Shown here: positions 27,391 to 35,953 of the stretch, piece by piece | Numbering within the stretch: position 1 is the first letter of the stretch | Layout: each line of letters opens with the position of its first letter | NCBI GenBank assembly: GCA_024434115.1 | Contig: QMIT01000007.1 | Location: 1-64,000 of the forward strand | Length of the DNA: 64,000 bases | Direction: 5' to 3' | Origin: Chloroflexota bacterium | GTDB lineage: Bacteria > Chloroflexota > Anaerolineae > Aggregatilineales > J027 | Made by a program: the position numbers and the translations under genes | The notes under the pieces: generated by a model | Told to the model about the DNA's origin: nothing | Database searches by the model: none | The model's input: the letters and a program-made list of their open reading frames with translations, nothing else

Positions 27391-28647
27391 ATGGCTAAAA
27401 TATTCCTCTCTTATGCCCGTGAGAACCGCCCTACCGTTGAGAAAGTACGGGCAATCTTGGAGGAGCATGGGCATGAAATCTGGTTTGACAACGATATTTT
27501 GCTTGGCAATCCGTTTCCGCAAGCGATTGAAGTCGGTATCGAAAGCTGCGATTTTTTTGCCATCTTCTTAACCAAAGAGGTGGTTGATTCCTCATGGGTT
27601 AAACGCGAACTCACAACCTATTTCTTAAAAGATATGGAGCGGGGAACAAGCACCATCCTCCCGTTAAAATTTGATGAGACCGATATTCGAGATTTTGGAC
27701 GATTATTCGCACCCATTCAGCATTGTGATTTTACACAGAACTTTGAAACCGGGATAAACGATTTATTGAAGCGGGTGGGGTCTACCAAAACGGTAGATGG
27801 CCCTTCCGAGGAAGATTATAAACGCCTCCTCTTTTCAATTGATTTGGTCGTCACGGCTGGAAACGCCGCAATGATGTATTACAACAGCAGCCTCAAACAA
27901 AACCAAGCACTCGATGACCGACGCAATGCCGCCACCCGTGCCGATACGACGGCTCAAAATAAAATCCTGCATCTTATCAACATGAAATATGAAAATGAAG
28001 AGATTATCTCAGAAGAGATTCACAAGGATAATCCCCGCCAAGAAATTAAAAGTGATGGTTATACTTGGGTGATTGACCCACTGGATGGCACAAACAATTT
28101 TGTCAATCGCATTCCCTTTTTTTGTTCGGCGATTGGCATTTTGAAGCACGGAAAACCTTTCATCGGAACGATTTTCGATCCTGTGCTGAACGAGGTCTAT
28201 TTTGCCATTCAGGGCCAGCAGTCCAAAATTTGGAAGATTTCCACAGGCGAGACTGTCTCTATTTCGACAGACCCCCAGCGGAAACTCCTCGACCAAGCCT
28301 TAATCGCCACGCATATCAGTTCAAGAGAAGACATTGTACAACGCCTGTTCGCCAACGAATTCTTTTTGAACATGTCCCGCAAATTTAAGCATATCCGCGC
28401 TTTCGGTTGTGGTCAGCTTGCCCTCGCCTATGTTGCGTCGGGCCGATTACAAGCCTTTCTACAATTAGACAGCTACATTTGGGATCAAGTGGCAGGTGTA
28501 GTCATCTTAAACAATGCAGGTGGAATAACCCAAGAATTTGACCCGGATACGCACGAGTTAGGCGATTGGAGTTATAAAACGAGGAATATTTTGGCCTGCT
28601 CGAATAAGTTGATCTTAGATGCTTTCAAAGCTGAGTTTTTGAGTTAG
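27391..28647 (+). CDS. TIR domain-inositol monophosphatase fusion protein
   Basis: A 418-residue two-domain protein. Residues 1-130 form a TIR domain: KIFLSYARENRP at the first strand, IWFDND in the BB-loop region and SSWVKREL with Glu73 in the place of the catalytic glutamate of TIR NAD+ hydrolases. Residues about 145-415 form an inositol monophosphatase-family domain with its metal ligands intact: Glu208-Glu209 in ISEE, Asp229 and Asp232 in DPLDGTNNF, and Asp365 in YIWDQVAG. Both halves therefore look active. The family includes inositol phosphatases, PAP phosphatases and NADP phosphatases, and the substrate cannot be chosen from sequence. GAGG lies six bases before the ATG. Neighbours are dnaE and a secreted esterase, so it seems to be a stand-alone gene. 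Confidence 0.93.
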   Translation: MAKIFLSYARENRPTVEKVRAILEEHGHEIWFDNDILLGNPFPQAIEVGIESCDFFAIFLTKEVVDSSWVKRELTTYFLKDMERGTSTILPLKFDETDIRDFGRLFAPIQHCDFTQNFETGINDLLKRVGSTKTVDGPSEEDYKRLLFSIDLVVTAGNAAMMYYNSSLKQNQALDDRRNAATRADTTAQNKILHLINMKYENEEIISEEIHKDNPRQEIKSDGYTWVIDPLDGTNNFVNRIPFFCSAIGILKHGKPFIGTIFDPVLNEVYFAIQGQQSKIWKISTGETVSISTDPQRKLLDQALIATHISSREDIVQRLFANEFFLNMSRKFKHIRAFGCGQLALAYVASGRLQAFLQLDSYIWDQVAGVVILNNAGGITQEFDPDTHELGDWSYKTRNILACSNKLILDAFKAEFLS

Positions 28648-28675
28648 CCGACGATTACCCACTTCACCCGAAAAT

Positions 28676-28708
28676 TGATAAAAATAAAGGGCAGTCACTC
28701 AACTGCCC
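28676..28708 (-). terminator. Intrinsic terminator of the secreted esterase gene
   Basis: On the minus strand GGGCAGT and ACTGCCC (28708-28702 and 28695-28689) form a seven-base stem with a six-base loop, followed by TTTATTTTTATC. It begins 21 nt after the esterase stop. For the converging TIR gene there is no T-run on the other side. Confidence 0.8.
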
Positions 28709-28729
28709 AAATAGACTTCGACTAACCAC

Positions 28730-30427
28730 TTATTGCACCATGCAGTCACTCGCTTGGGCGACATATTGATCAATGCCGAATGCCAATGAGCCATCATAGG
28801 CATACGTCTGGGTGAAAAAGGGCTGCTGTTCGGCGACACTCGTCACAGCGGGGATGGTCGCGCACCCATGTTCATCACGGGCGGCTGTATTCGTCGGATT
28901 GATTTCTTCACCACGATAGGTAAAGCTCCATACGTAATCCCCCACTTCATCGGGTGTGGGGATTTGAACACTCACACACTCGGCTTCATCGAATGTGCCC
29001 TCAATCACAGGTACAGGGTCGCCGCCGCTGGGGAGTGTCCATGCCACCGAAAAATCCGCACCGGGAGCGCCGCACGCGCTGACGTCAATGGGCAGCCCCG
29101 CCCCACTTTGATAGGGAATTTCAACCGTGAAAGGTAACTCCGATGCCAGCGTCGCATCCACGCCGACATTGCTGAGATAATCCGCCAATAAAATATCCTC
29201 GTCGCCAGCGGGGGCGGTATCAATCCAGAATTGGCGGCCCGTCGGGAGGGCAAAATCTTCCCCGCTTGCCAGTCCATCCATATACTGCTCAAACGCCTGC
29301 CACAGATAGACTGAACGGGCATGTCCATTACCAACAGTGATAATCGTCCCATGTTCAATACCTAGTTCATTCAGCCTGCGGTCAAATTCAAGGAACAGGG
29401 CAAATTGGAAAAAGGCGTCGTGCGTGCCATGTGCAATCATCAAATCTTTGCCTGCCAGTTTTTCCGCCATCGCATAGGGACTCCGTGCGTTGGCAGCATC
29501 AACCTCGCCCTCACCAATCAAATACTCCATTGCCTCCGAGGGGTTTTGACCGGGACCTTTGGGAGTATTGTATTTCCAGCCAAGCAGGTCTTTCAGCACC
29601 AAAATGTTAATGGCCGCCAGCGAGGGATAGGTCAAAGGACTGCGCTGCGTCAATGTACCATATTGGGTCGGCGGCACATCGGCAAATACGCCGCGCACGG
29701 TATAATCCAGCCCCAGTGGATTGATGGCCCACATCAAGGCTGAACCGCCACCCCGACTCGCCCCGGCTGTCACCAATCGCTCAGGATCACCCCCAGCATT
29801 CGCCTCAATCCATTTGAAAAACGCTTCGACGGAGTGATAGGTCACGTCATCAATGCCCTGACTTTCCGTGCCGCCTGCATTGGACATCGCCAAAATCACG
29901 CCCGAACTGCCATTTTGGGTGCTGCGGGCCACAATTAAGGGGGCATCCAACTCTTGGCCCATATAAAACCGCTGATTGTTGGAAGTGCCTGCACCGTTGC
30001 CACTTAACGCGACTGGATATGAGCCATCAGATGTCCAACCGACAGGCAGAAAAATCGTGTAGAGCGCCCCTTCGACGGGCACATTATTGACAATTTGCAG
30101 CCCATCCGCGCCGCTTTGTACTTCGGCCCAATCGTTGACTACCCGAACGCTAACGCCGACGGAAGCGGTAATCGCATCAGCCGTTGCGGTTACTGTCTCA
30201 GCGGGGACGGCCACTGGGTCATTCTCGCGGTTGTTATAGACCCCATAGGCAACCGTGACTTCATTATTGGGGGCAGCTTCACAATCACCAAATGCGGGGT
30301 AATGGGTAGCGGCACAAGGGTAGCTGGCGTCATCTTGGGCGTGAGTAGGGGAATTGATACCACCCAAAACACCAAAACTTAATATCGCCAATAGGGTGAG
30401 GAGTAAAAAATACTTTTGCATGGACAA
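28730..30427 (-). CDS. Secreted alpha/beta-hydrolase (esterase-like)
   Basis: A 565-residue exported protein. Residues 1-30 form a signal peptide with a hydrophobic core and a cleavage-like THA-QDD. The hydrolase fold follows, with the nucleophile elbow GASRGG (Ser224), AHGTHDAFF supplying a likely acid, and VGNGHARS with a likely His. The closest general type is the extracellular esterase and prolyl-oligopeptidase-like group, and the substrate is unknown. The last ~130 residues contain paired cysteines and appear to be an extra beta-rich domain. It has its own terminator downstream and lies 76 nt after murD in the same direction. Confidence 0.85.
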   Translation of the reverse strand: MSMQKYFLLLTLLAILSFGVLGGINSPTHAQDDASYPCAATHYPAFGDCEAAPNNEVTVAYGVYNNRENDPVAVPAETVTATADAITASVGVSVRVVNDWAEVQSGADGLQIVNNVPVEGALYTIFLPVGWTSDGSYPVALSGNGAGTSNNQRFYMGQELDAPLIVARSTQNGSSGVILAMSNAGGTESQGIDDVTYHSVEAFFKWIEANAGGDPERLVTAGASRGGGSALMWAINPLGLDYTVRGVFADVPPTQYGTLTQRSPLTYPSLAAINILVLKDLLGWKYNTPKGPGQNPSEAMEYLIGEGEVDAANARSPYAMAEKLAGKDLMIAHGTHDAFFQFALFLEFDRRLNELGIEHGTIITVGNGHARSVYLWQAFEQYMDGLASGEDFALPTGRQFWIDTAPAGDEDILLADYLSNVGVDATLASELPFTVEIPYQSGAGLPIDVSACGAPGADFSVAWTLPSGGDPVPVIEGTFDEAECVSVQIPTPDEVGDYVWSFTYRGEEINPTNTAARDEHGCATIPAVTSVAEQQPFFTQTYAYDGSLAFGIDQYVAQASDCMVQ

Positions 30428-30503
30428 TAAACCTCATCAAGTTCTACTGAAATATTCGATGAGGCTGATTGTAGCGCAAAATGTTTTGAGGGCTGAACCG
30501 GGG

Positions 30504-31931
30504 TCACATGCGTTTACGGCGCACTCGTTCCACTAGCTGACGGAAATGTTCACCGCGCTCCTCAAAATCTTTGTAGGCATCATAGGACGTTGCGCCGGGA
30601 CTCAGCAACACGACATCTCCGGCAGAAGCCAACTGTTCGGCTAATTCGACGGCCTTTGCCAGATCAGAGACCACATTAACCCGATTCAGCATTCCGGTGG
30701 AAATCATTCCACGTGCGCGGCGGGCGTGGTCTGCAATCGCGGGGCCATGTTCACCAAAACACACCAATGCCTTGCAGCGATTCACCGCAATCGCCGCCAA
30801 TTCTTCCCACGGCAGCTTTTTGTCCCGCCCACCCAGCAATAAAACAATCGGTTCTTTAAAACTTTCAAGGGCGGCAATCACCCGTTCGGGTGAGGTTGCA
30901 ATGCTGTCATTGACCCACAACACGTCATCTACTGTGGCGACCAATTCAAGGCGATGTGGTACCCCCTTAAAGGTTTGGGCGATTTCCTGCATGGCCTCTA
31001 GTGGGATTTTGGCAGCACCGGCCACTGCACACGCCGCTAAAACATTGGAGATATTGTGCATCCCCCGTAGTTTGACTTTATCACGGTTGCAGATCACCTT
31101 TGCCATCATGGTCGGTGAACAATTACCCATTAACATCAAGCGTTCCCCTACCAAACATGCCCCATCCGCCACTAAAGTCGCAATTGAGAAGGAGGCTTTT
31201 TCGCCGGGGGCATGATCGCTGAGGGCGCTGGCTATCAGATTATCCCGTCCATAAATCAATATATCATCTGGCCCCTGATTCATAAAAAGCTGCGATTTGG
31301 CTCTGGCATATTCTTCCATTGTGCCATGCCGATCCAAATGATTGGGGGTGATGTTCAGTAAACAGGCAATGGGCGGGCTGACATCGGCTAATTCTAATTG
31401 GAAGCTGCTCAGTTCCATCACCACTGTGTCATCGGGCTGAATTTCATCCAAATGGTCAAGCAAAACATCGCCAATATTGCCGCCGACCCACGTGTGTTTA
31501 CCCGCTTTTTTGCACATTTCGCCAACAAGGGTAGTCGTGGTCGTTTTGCCTGCACTGCCCGAAATCCCAATAATCGGTGCGGGACAGCGTTCCAAAAAGA
31601 GGATGGCATCGTTGGTGACACGAATGCCCCGATGAAAGGCCTCTTGCACAATCGGGATATTAAGCGGCACCCCCCCCGAAACGCACAAAACATCAGCATC
31701 ATCCAATAATTCATTGGGATGCCCCCCCAGTGCAAATTTGACGTTGGGTTCGGTGATAAATTCCATAATATCATCGGCCAGATCACCCGCATCACGCTTA
31801 TCGGACAGCGTCACACGAGCGCCCTGAGTCGGCAACCAGCGGGCCAATGCCTTGCCCTGTCGCGCCATGCCGAGGACAACCACGTTTTTGCCCTTTAAAG
31901 ATATGGAGTCGGGTTCATTTACAGTGGTCAT
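30504..31931 (-). CDS. murD: UDP-N-acetylmuramoylalanine-D-glutamate ligase
   Basis: Adds D-glutamate to UDP-MurNAc-L-Ala in peptidoglycan synthesis. The 475-residue protein has an N-terminal Rossmann-like domain (VVVLGMARQGKALAR), the Mur ligase P-loop GISGSAGKTTTT near residue 128, and the metal-carbamate region with NITPNHLDRHGTM. Its C-terminal domain contains LSPGATSYDAYKDFEERGEHF, which is specific to MurD. It is the last recognisable cell-wall gene of the minus-strand cluster with mraY and the transpeptidase gene. murE, murF, ftsW and murG are not adjacent. Confidence 0.96.
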   Translation of the reverse strand: MTTVNEPDSISLKGKNVVVLGMARQGKALARWLPTQGARVTLSDKRDAGDLADDIMEFITEPNVKFALGGHPNELLDDADVLCVSGGVPLNIPIVQEAFHRGIRVTNDAILFLERCPAPIIGISGSAGKTTTTTLVGEMCKKAGKHTWVGGNIGDVLLDHLDEIQPDDTVVMELSSFQLELADVSPPIACLLNITPNHLDRHGTMEEYARAKSQLFMNQGPDDILIYGRDNLIASALSDHAPGEKASFSIATLVADGACLVGERLMLMGNCSPTMMAKVICNRDKVKLRGMHNISNVLAACAVAGAAKIPLEAMQEIAQTFKGVPHRLELVATVDDVLWVNDSIATSPERVIAALESFKEPIVLLLGGRDKKLPWEELAAIAVNRCKALVCFGEHGPAIADHARRARGMISTGMLNRVNVVSDLAKAVELAEQLASAGDVVLLSPGATSYDAYKDFEERGEHFRQLVERVRRKRM

Positions 31932-32005
31932 AGCAACTTAGCCATTTCAAAGATAGATTGATTGGGATCACGATAATTTTATTTAATTGTACCGCTACTG
32001 TGGGA

Positions 32006-32533
32006 CTATTCCGAAAATTCGACACTGAGAATTTTGCGGGAACGGGGCAGAACATAAAAAGTGTAGCGCAATCCATCTTGGATGAGGTCAAGTACCGCTT
32101 CCTCCATCAACAAATGGGTATGCCGAACCTGCAAATAGAGGCCATGCCGTTTGACCGGGCCAGAGAGGGCCAATACCCGTCCGCGTAAGACATCAAAGGG
32201 CAGCAACAGGGACTTGAAGTTAATCGTCACATAAAAGCTAAAAGCGATGACGCCAGTGAGATAACCCGCCAACGCCGCACTATCTGTCAAAATATCCCCG
32301 AATGATTGATCGGTGCCCCACGCCACCAAGATCAGTCCAACCACACTGGGGCCAAGCAACAACAGCAAACCAACCAGCACTGTTGACCAAAATTGCGCCA
32401 CCAATTTCCGTCGCTGCCTAAGCGTCAATTTCCCCTCCCGATTAGCCCGCAGGTCGTCGGAGGTGAAATGAAACGCCATACCGAGTTGGGCGATGGGGGT
32501 CAATTCTTGGAGAGATGGGGATGATTTTTCCAT
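32006..32533 (-). CDS. Two-TM membrane protein in the cell-wall cluster, function unknown
   Basis: A 175-residue protein with two hydrophobic segments (about 50-72 and 86-108) flanked by basic and polar regions. The C-terminal ~65 residues are cytoplasmic in a simple positive-inside reading. I recognise no family. It lies 7 nt after mraY and 74 nt before murD in the same direction, inside the peptidoglycan precursor cluster, so a role near the envelope is a reasonable inference. Confidence 0.75.
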   Translation of the reverse strand: MEKSSPSLQELTPIAQLGMAFHFTSDDLRANREGKLTLRQRRKLVAQFWSTVLVGLLLLLGPSVVGLILVAWGTDQSFGDILTDSAALAGYLTGVIAFSFYVTINFKSLLLPFDVLRGRVLALSGPVKRHGLYLQVRHTHLLMEEAVLDLIQDGLRYTFYVLPRSRKILSVEFSE

Positions 32534-32540
32534 AGGTAGG

Positions 32541-33560
32541 TTATAGAAGGGCGAACGCGACGCCTGTCATCGCAGCAAGGATACCAACCAGCCAGAAACG
32601 CTGTACTACTTGGGTTTCGCTCCATCCCGCCATCTCAAAATGGTGATGAAGAGGGGCTTTGCGGAAAATACGCTGGCCGCCCGACCACTTAAAATAGGAA
32701 ATCTGAATTATCACACTCAAGGCTTCGGCAACCGGAATAATCGCAATGAGGGGGAGAAGCAGCCATTGTCCGGTCATCAGGGCAATCGTAGCGAGTGATG
32801 CCCCCAGCGCCAGCGACCCCGTATCACCCATAAAGAGTTGGGCAGGATGCGCGTTGTACCACAAAAAGCCGAAACACGCCCCGACCATAATAAAACAAAA
32901 CTGCACCAAAAAGACCTGCCCTTGCAACGCTCCGATAAAACCATAGGCGGCAAAAGCACTGGCAGTGATAATCCCGGCTAACCCGTCCAAGCCATCGGTA
33001 AAATTCAGCGCATTTGAGAAGCCGACCACCAAAAGCGTGGCAATTCCAATCCAGAGGATGGGGGGAATCGCAATTTCATCGGTGAAGAGCGGTATCAAGA
33101 TGGCATTGCTAAATTGGACTTTGGCCCGACTCATAATCACCGCGACGATAATGGCTAAGGCGATTTGGGCCATCAATTTGGCACGTGGCGAAATCCCCAA
33201 GCCGATTTTGGCCTTGTCTTTATCTTTGGAGCGTAGAATCCCTTCCCAATCATCATAGGCCCCCAAAAATCCATAACCGATGAGCACCAAGAGGGGAATC
33301 AAAATGGATTGCCCCGTTAGGCCCTCGCGGATCAGGCCTGCCAAGTTGAGGCCCATCGTAATCCCCAAGACCGGAATGAGAATCAAAATGCCGCCCATTG
33401 TTGGCGTGCCCGTCTTATAAAGATGCTCTTCCAAGCCAGCCCGAATTTGTTTGCCAATTTTCAGGCGACGCAAAATTTCAACAAAGGGCGATCCCCAGAT
33501 GGCGACCAACAAAAACGTGACCGCCCCTAGCGAAATTGCAAATGGAATATCTGAATTCAC
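32541..33560 (-). CDS. mraY: Phospho-N-acetylmuramoyl-pentapeptide transferase
   Basis: Makes lipid I at the inner face of the membrane by moving phospho-MurNAc-pentapeptide to undecaprenyl phosphate. The 339-residue protein has about ten hydrophobic segments. GTPTMGGILI, the GAYDDWEGI aspartate pair, NALNFTDGLDGLAG, FMGDTGSLALG and the cytoplasmic HHHFE motif are all present. It lies 5 nt after the transpeptidase gene. Confidence 0.97.
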   Translation of the reverse strand: MNSDIPFAISLGAVTFLLVAIWGSPFVEILRRLKIGKQIRAGLEEHLYKTGTPTMGGILILIPVLGITMGLNLAGLIREGLTGQSILIPLLVLIGYGFLGAYDDWEGILRSKDKDKAKIGLGISPRAKLMAQIALAIIVAVIMSRAKVQFSNAILIPLFTDEIAIPPILWIGIATLLVVGFSNALNFTDGLDGLAGIITASAFAAYGFIGALQGQVFLVQFCFIMVGACFGFLWYNAHPAQLFMGDTGSLALGASLATIALMTGQWLLLPLIAIIPVAEALSVIIQISYFKWSGGQRIFRKAPLHHHFEMAGWSETQVVQRFWLVGILAAMTGVAFALL

Positions 33561-33565
33561 GCTAC

Positions 33566-35332
33566 TTATTCCCTATCGAATGGGCGTCCACCCGCGTTAA
33601 TAAGGTCATTTCGCACAGCGTCAGGTGGAATATCCAATAAAACAACCAGCCGTTGCGCCAATTTTGCAAAGGTCGGCGCGGCACTTAGACTACCATAATA
33701 AGAATTTGGAGCAGTGGGCCGATCTAAGAGAACCAGCACCGAAACTTGCGGATCGTTGGCGGGAATAAACCCGACGAAACTGGCCCAACTATCCGTATCA
33801 GAATAACGACCATCCGGGCCGATTTTCTGGGATGTCCCCGTCTTGCCAGCGACCTGATAATTTTCGATTTGCCCCTTCGTGCCCTCGCCATTGTTATTGA
33901 CTACCGCCGCCATCAATTCTAGCACTTGTTGAGCCGTCGCCGCTGAAATGGGGCGCGAGATGGGGGTCGGGGTATGTTCAAAAACGTGGTCGCCATCAAT
34001 GCGGCGTTTGACAATATGCGGTTGCATCATCAGGCCATCATTGGCAATCGCGTTAATGGCGGTCATCAGTTGGATAGGCGTTACGGCAATCCCCTGACCA
34101 AAGCTCGTTTGGACAAAGTTGGCTTCATTATAGCCCCCTGTACCCGGCCAATTGACAATACCCACTTCTTCGCCAGCAATATCCACGTTGGTAGGCCGCC
34201 CAAACCCAAAACGCTGTAAATAGTCGAACCATCGTTCCCGGCCAATACCATCCGCCACCCAATGGGCTGTACAGGTGTTCAAAGAAGTGACCAAACAAGT
34301 CGTAAAGGTTGTGCCACCTTTTGGACGACGATCCCAGTCGCAAATTTGCACCCCCGCCATCTGTTCACAGCCGTAATTGGTATATGACCAATTGAGATCA
34401 AGGCCGGGCTGCTGAATATCTAATGCGGCGGCGGCGGTTAAGACTTTAAAGGTGCTGCCCGGTTCATAGGTATAACCTACCGTCGGGGTAAAGGCATTAT
34501 TCCCCCGAATGGATGGGTCTTCCAAATAGATTTCAAGATCAATGGTCGGATTGGAGACCATCGCCAAAATTTCGCCTGTGCGGGGATTCATAATGAGAAT
34601 CGTGCCACCCAACGCCCCATATTCAGCGACGGCCTCATCCAAAATCTGTTGGGCCAGCCATTGAATATCGCGGTCAATGGTGAGTTGCAGCGTCTGACCG
34701 TTACGGACTTCAAAATCGTCCGTAATATCCAGTAGGCTGTCGGATTCGGTGGTGATACGACTTTGGCCCGCCAATTCGCGCTGATAAAATTCCTCAACCC
34801 CATAATATCCCGACGAATTGTAATTCACGAAGCCCAACACTTGGGTCATGTATGGGCCTTGTGGATAATCACGCTGGGGAATCGGTTCGATCAGGATGCC
34901 GGGAATTCGCAAATCAGCCACCGCTTGACTGACTTCGGGGGTAACAGGTGTTTTCAAAACCACATAGCCCGGATAGATGCCGTTTTCATCCGGCAAAAGC
35001 GCCTGATAAATATCGAGTTCGCTGGCATCCAAAACCTTTGCCAGTTCCTTAGCGGTTTCGCGCCGATCTTGACCCAATAAGCTGGGGCTAATCGCAATGC
35101 GATATTCCATACGATTCACCGCCAGAATATCGCCATCCCGATCAATGATTTGACCCCGATTAGGCTTGATCTCAACTTCGCGGTTTTCGGTTGACCCCGC
35201 CCGCAACTGCAATTCTTCGGCGACGGCAGGATCAAGGCGAAATTGGAATGAGAGCAGTTGGGCAATCAGGGCGACGCTAATCAGCGTCATCAACAGTCCG
35301 ACCAAATTGAGGCGGTTATTGATGGATGGCAT
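33566..35332 (-). CDS. ftsI: Class B penicillin-binding protein, FtsI-like transpeptidase
   Basis: Cross-links peptidoglycan, probably at the division site. The 588-residue protein has one N-terminal membrane anchor (about 10-30) and a pedestal domain beginning with NRGQIIDRDGDILAVNR. The transpeptidase domain carries the active-site motif STFK (Ser293), SLN as the SxN motif and KTGTS as the KTG motif. Position before mraY and after an FtsB/FtsL-like gene supports FtsI (PBP3) over an elongation PBP2, but I cannot exclude the latter. Seven bases after AGGAGAAC there is another, out-of-frame ATG. The in-frame start is at 35332. Confidence 0.93.
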   Translation of the reverse strand: MPSINNRLNLVGLLMTLISVALIAQLLSFQFRLDPAVAEELQLRAGSTENREVEIKPNRGQIIDRDGDILAVNRMEYRIAISPSLLGQDRRETAKELAKVLDASELDIYQALLPDENGIYPGYVVLKTPVTPEVSQAVADLRIPGILIEPIPQRDYPQGPYMTQVLGFVNYNSSGYYGVEEFYQRELAGQSRITTESDSLLDITDDFEVRNGQTLQLTIDRDIQWLAQQILDEAVAEYGALGGTILIMNPRTGEILAMVSNPTIDLEIYLEDPSIRGNNAFTPTVGYTYEPGSTFKVLTAAAALDIQQPGLDLNWSYTNYGCEQMAGVQICDWDRRPKGGTTFTTCLVTSLNTCTAHWVADGIGRERWFDYLQRFGFGRPTNVDIAGEEVGIVNWPGTGGYNEANFVQTSFGQGIAVTPIQLMTAINAIANDGLMMQPHIVKRRIDGDHVFEHTPTPISRPISAATAQQVLELMAAVVNNNGEGTKGQIENYQVAGKTGTSQKIGPDGRYSDTDSWASFVGFIPANDPQVSVLVLLDRPTAPNSYYGSLSAAPTFAKLAQRLVVLLDIPPDAVRNDLINAGGRPFDRE

Positions 35333-35356
35333 AACGCATGTTCTCCTGCAATGGTA

Positions 35357-35881
35357 CTAGTTGCCCCACTCGCTGAATTGGTCAATTAAGGCGTCATATT
35401 GGCGTTTAAGCCAACCCGCAAAATTTTCTTGATATTCTTCCGGCGTTGCAGTAGACGGCACAAGCGTTGGCGTTGGTGCAGGCACATTATACACATACCC
35501 ATCCACCACCAAATAGAATATATCTTCCGGGCCTGCTTGCTGAAAACCAAGCGTGGCGGCGCGGGTCTGCAAACTCGCTAGATTCTGCATTCGCGCAATA
35601 TCCGCCCGCAGCACCTCATTTTCACGTTCAAGGCGGCTGCGATGTTCGCTCATTTGCTGAATATCACGGGCCGTCGTGATGCTGGTTGTGGTTTGGGCCA
35701 GATACAACCCACCGATAATAATGGTCACCACCGCCACCAAGACGACCACCGCCACCACCTGTTTTTGATTTTCGGCGGTGCTACGAAAAAAAACTTTGCG
35801 TAAAAAGGCATCTTGGTTGTCAGGTTTCGGTGTTTGGCTCGACATGCTTCCAATACATCCCTCAGAAAATTTTGTGAACAT
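35357..35881 (-). CDS. FtsB/FtsL-like septum protein with coiled coil
   Basis: A 174-residue bitopic protein. A basic, polar N-terminus is followed by one membrane span (about 42-62) and then a coiled coil of about 40 residues with heptad-like leucines. The tail is short and extracytoplasmic. This is the build of FtsL, FtsB and DivIC division proteins, and the gene sits just before the transpeptidase gene, where ftsL usually lies. I took the ATG at 35881, which has GAGAGG five bases upstream. A start at 35845 is the alternative. A TATAAT on this strand overlaps the first start, so if that promoter is used, the shorter form would be made. Confidence 0.75.
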   Translation of the reverse strand: MFTKFSEGCIGSMSSQTPKPDNQDAFLRKVFFRSTAENQKQVVAVVVLVAVVTIIIGGLYLAQTTTSITTARDIQQMSEHRSRLERENEVLRADIARMQNLASLQTRAATLGFQQAGPEDIFYLVVDGYVYNVPAPTPTLVPSTATPEEYQENFAGWLKRQYDALIDQFSEWGN

Positions 35882-35901
35882 TATAACCTCTCGCCTATAA
35901 T
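35872..35901 (+). promoter_or_regulatory. Promoter for the SLATT-like membrane gene
   Basis: TTGTGA (35872-35877) and a consensus TATAAT (35896-35901) are separated by 18 nt, giving a start near 35908 and a 46-nt leader. A TATAAT also exists on the opposite strand at 35885-35880, so divergent promoters overlap here. Confidence 0.6.
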
Positions 35902-35953
35902 CTTAGCGAGTGAATGCAGCGTTTGAATTATCTTCCACTCACAGGAGTTCGTT

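Noticed and set aside
28009..28296. Minus-strand frame within the TIR-phosphatase gene.
   Set aside because: It overlaps the conserved metal-binding part of the phosphatase and has no start signals.
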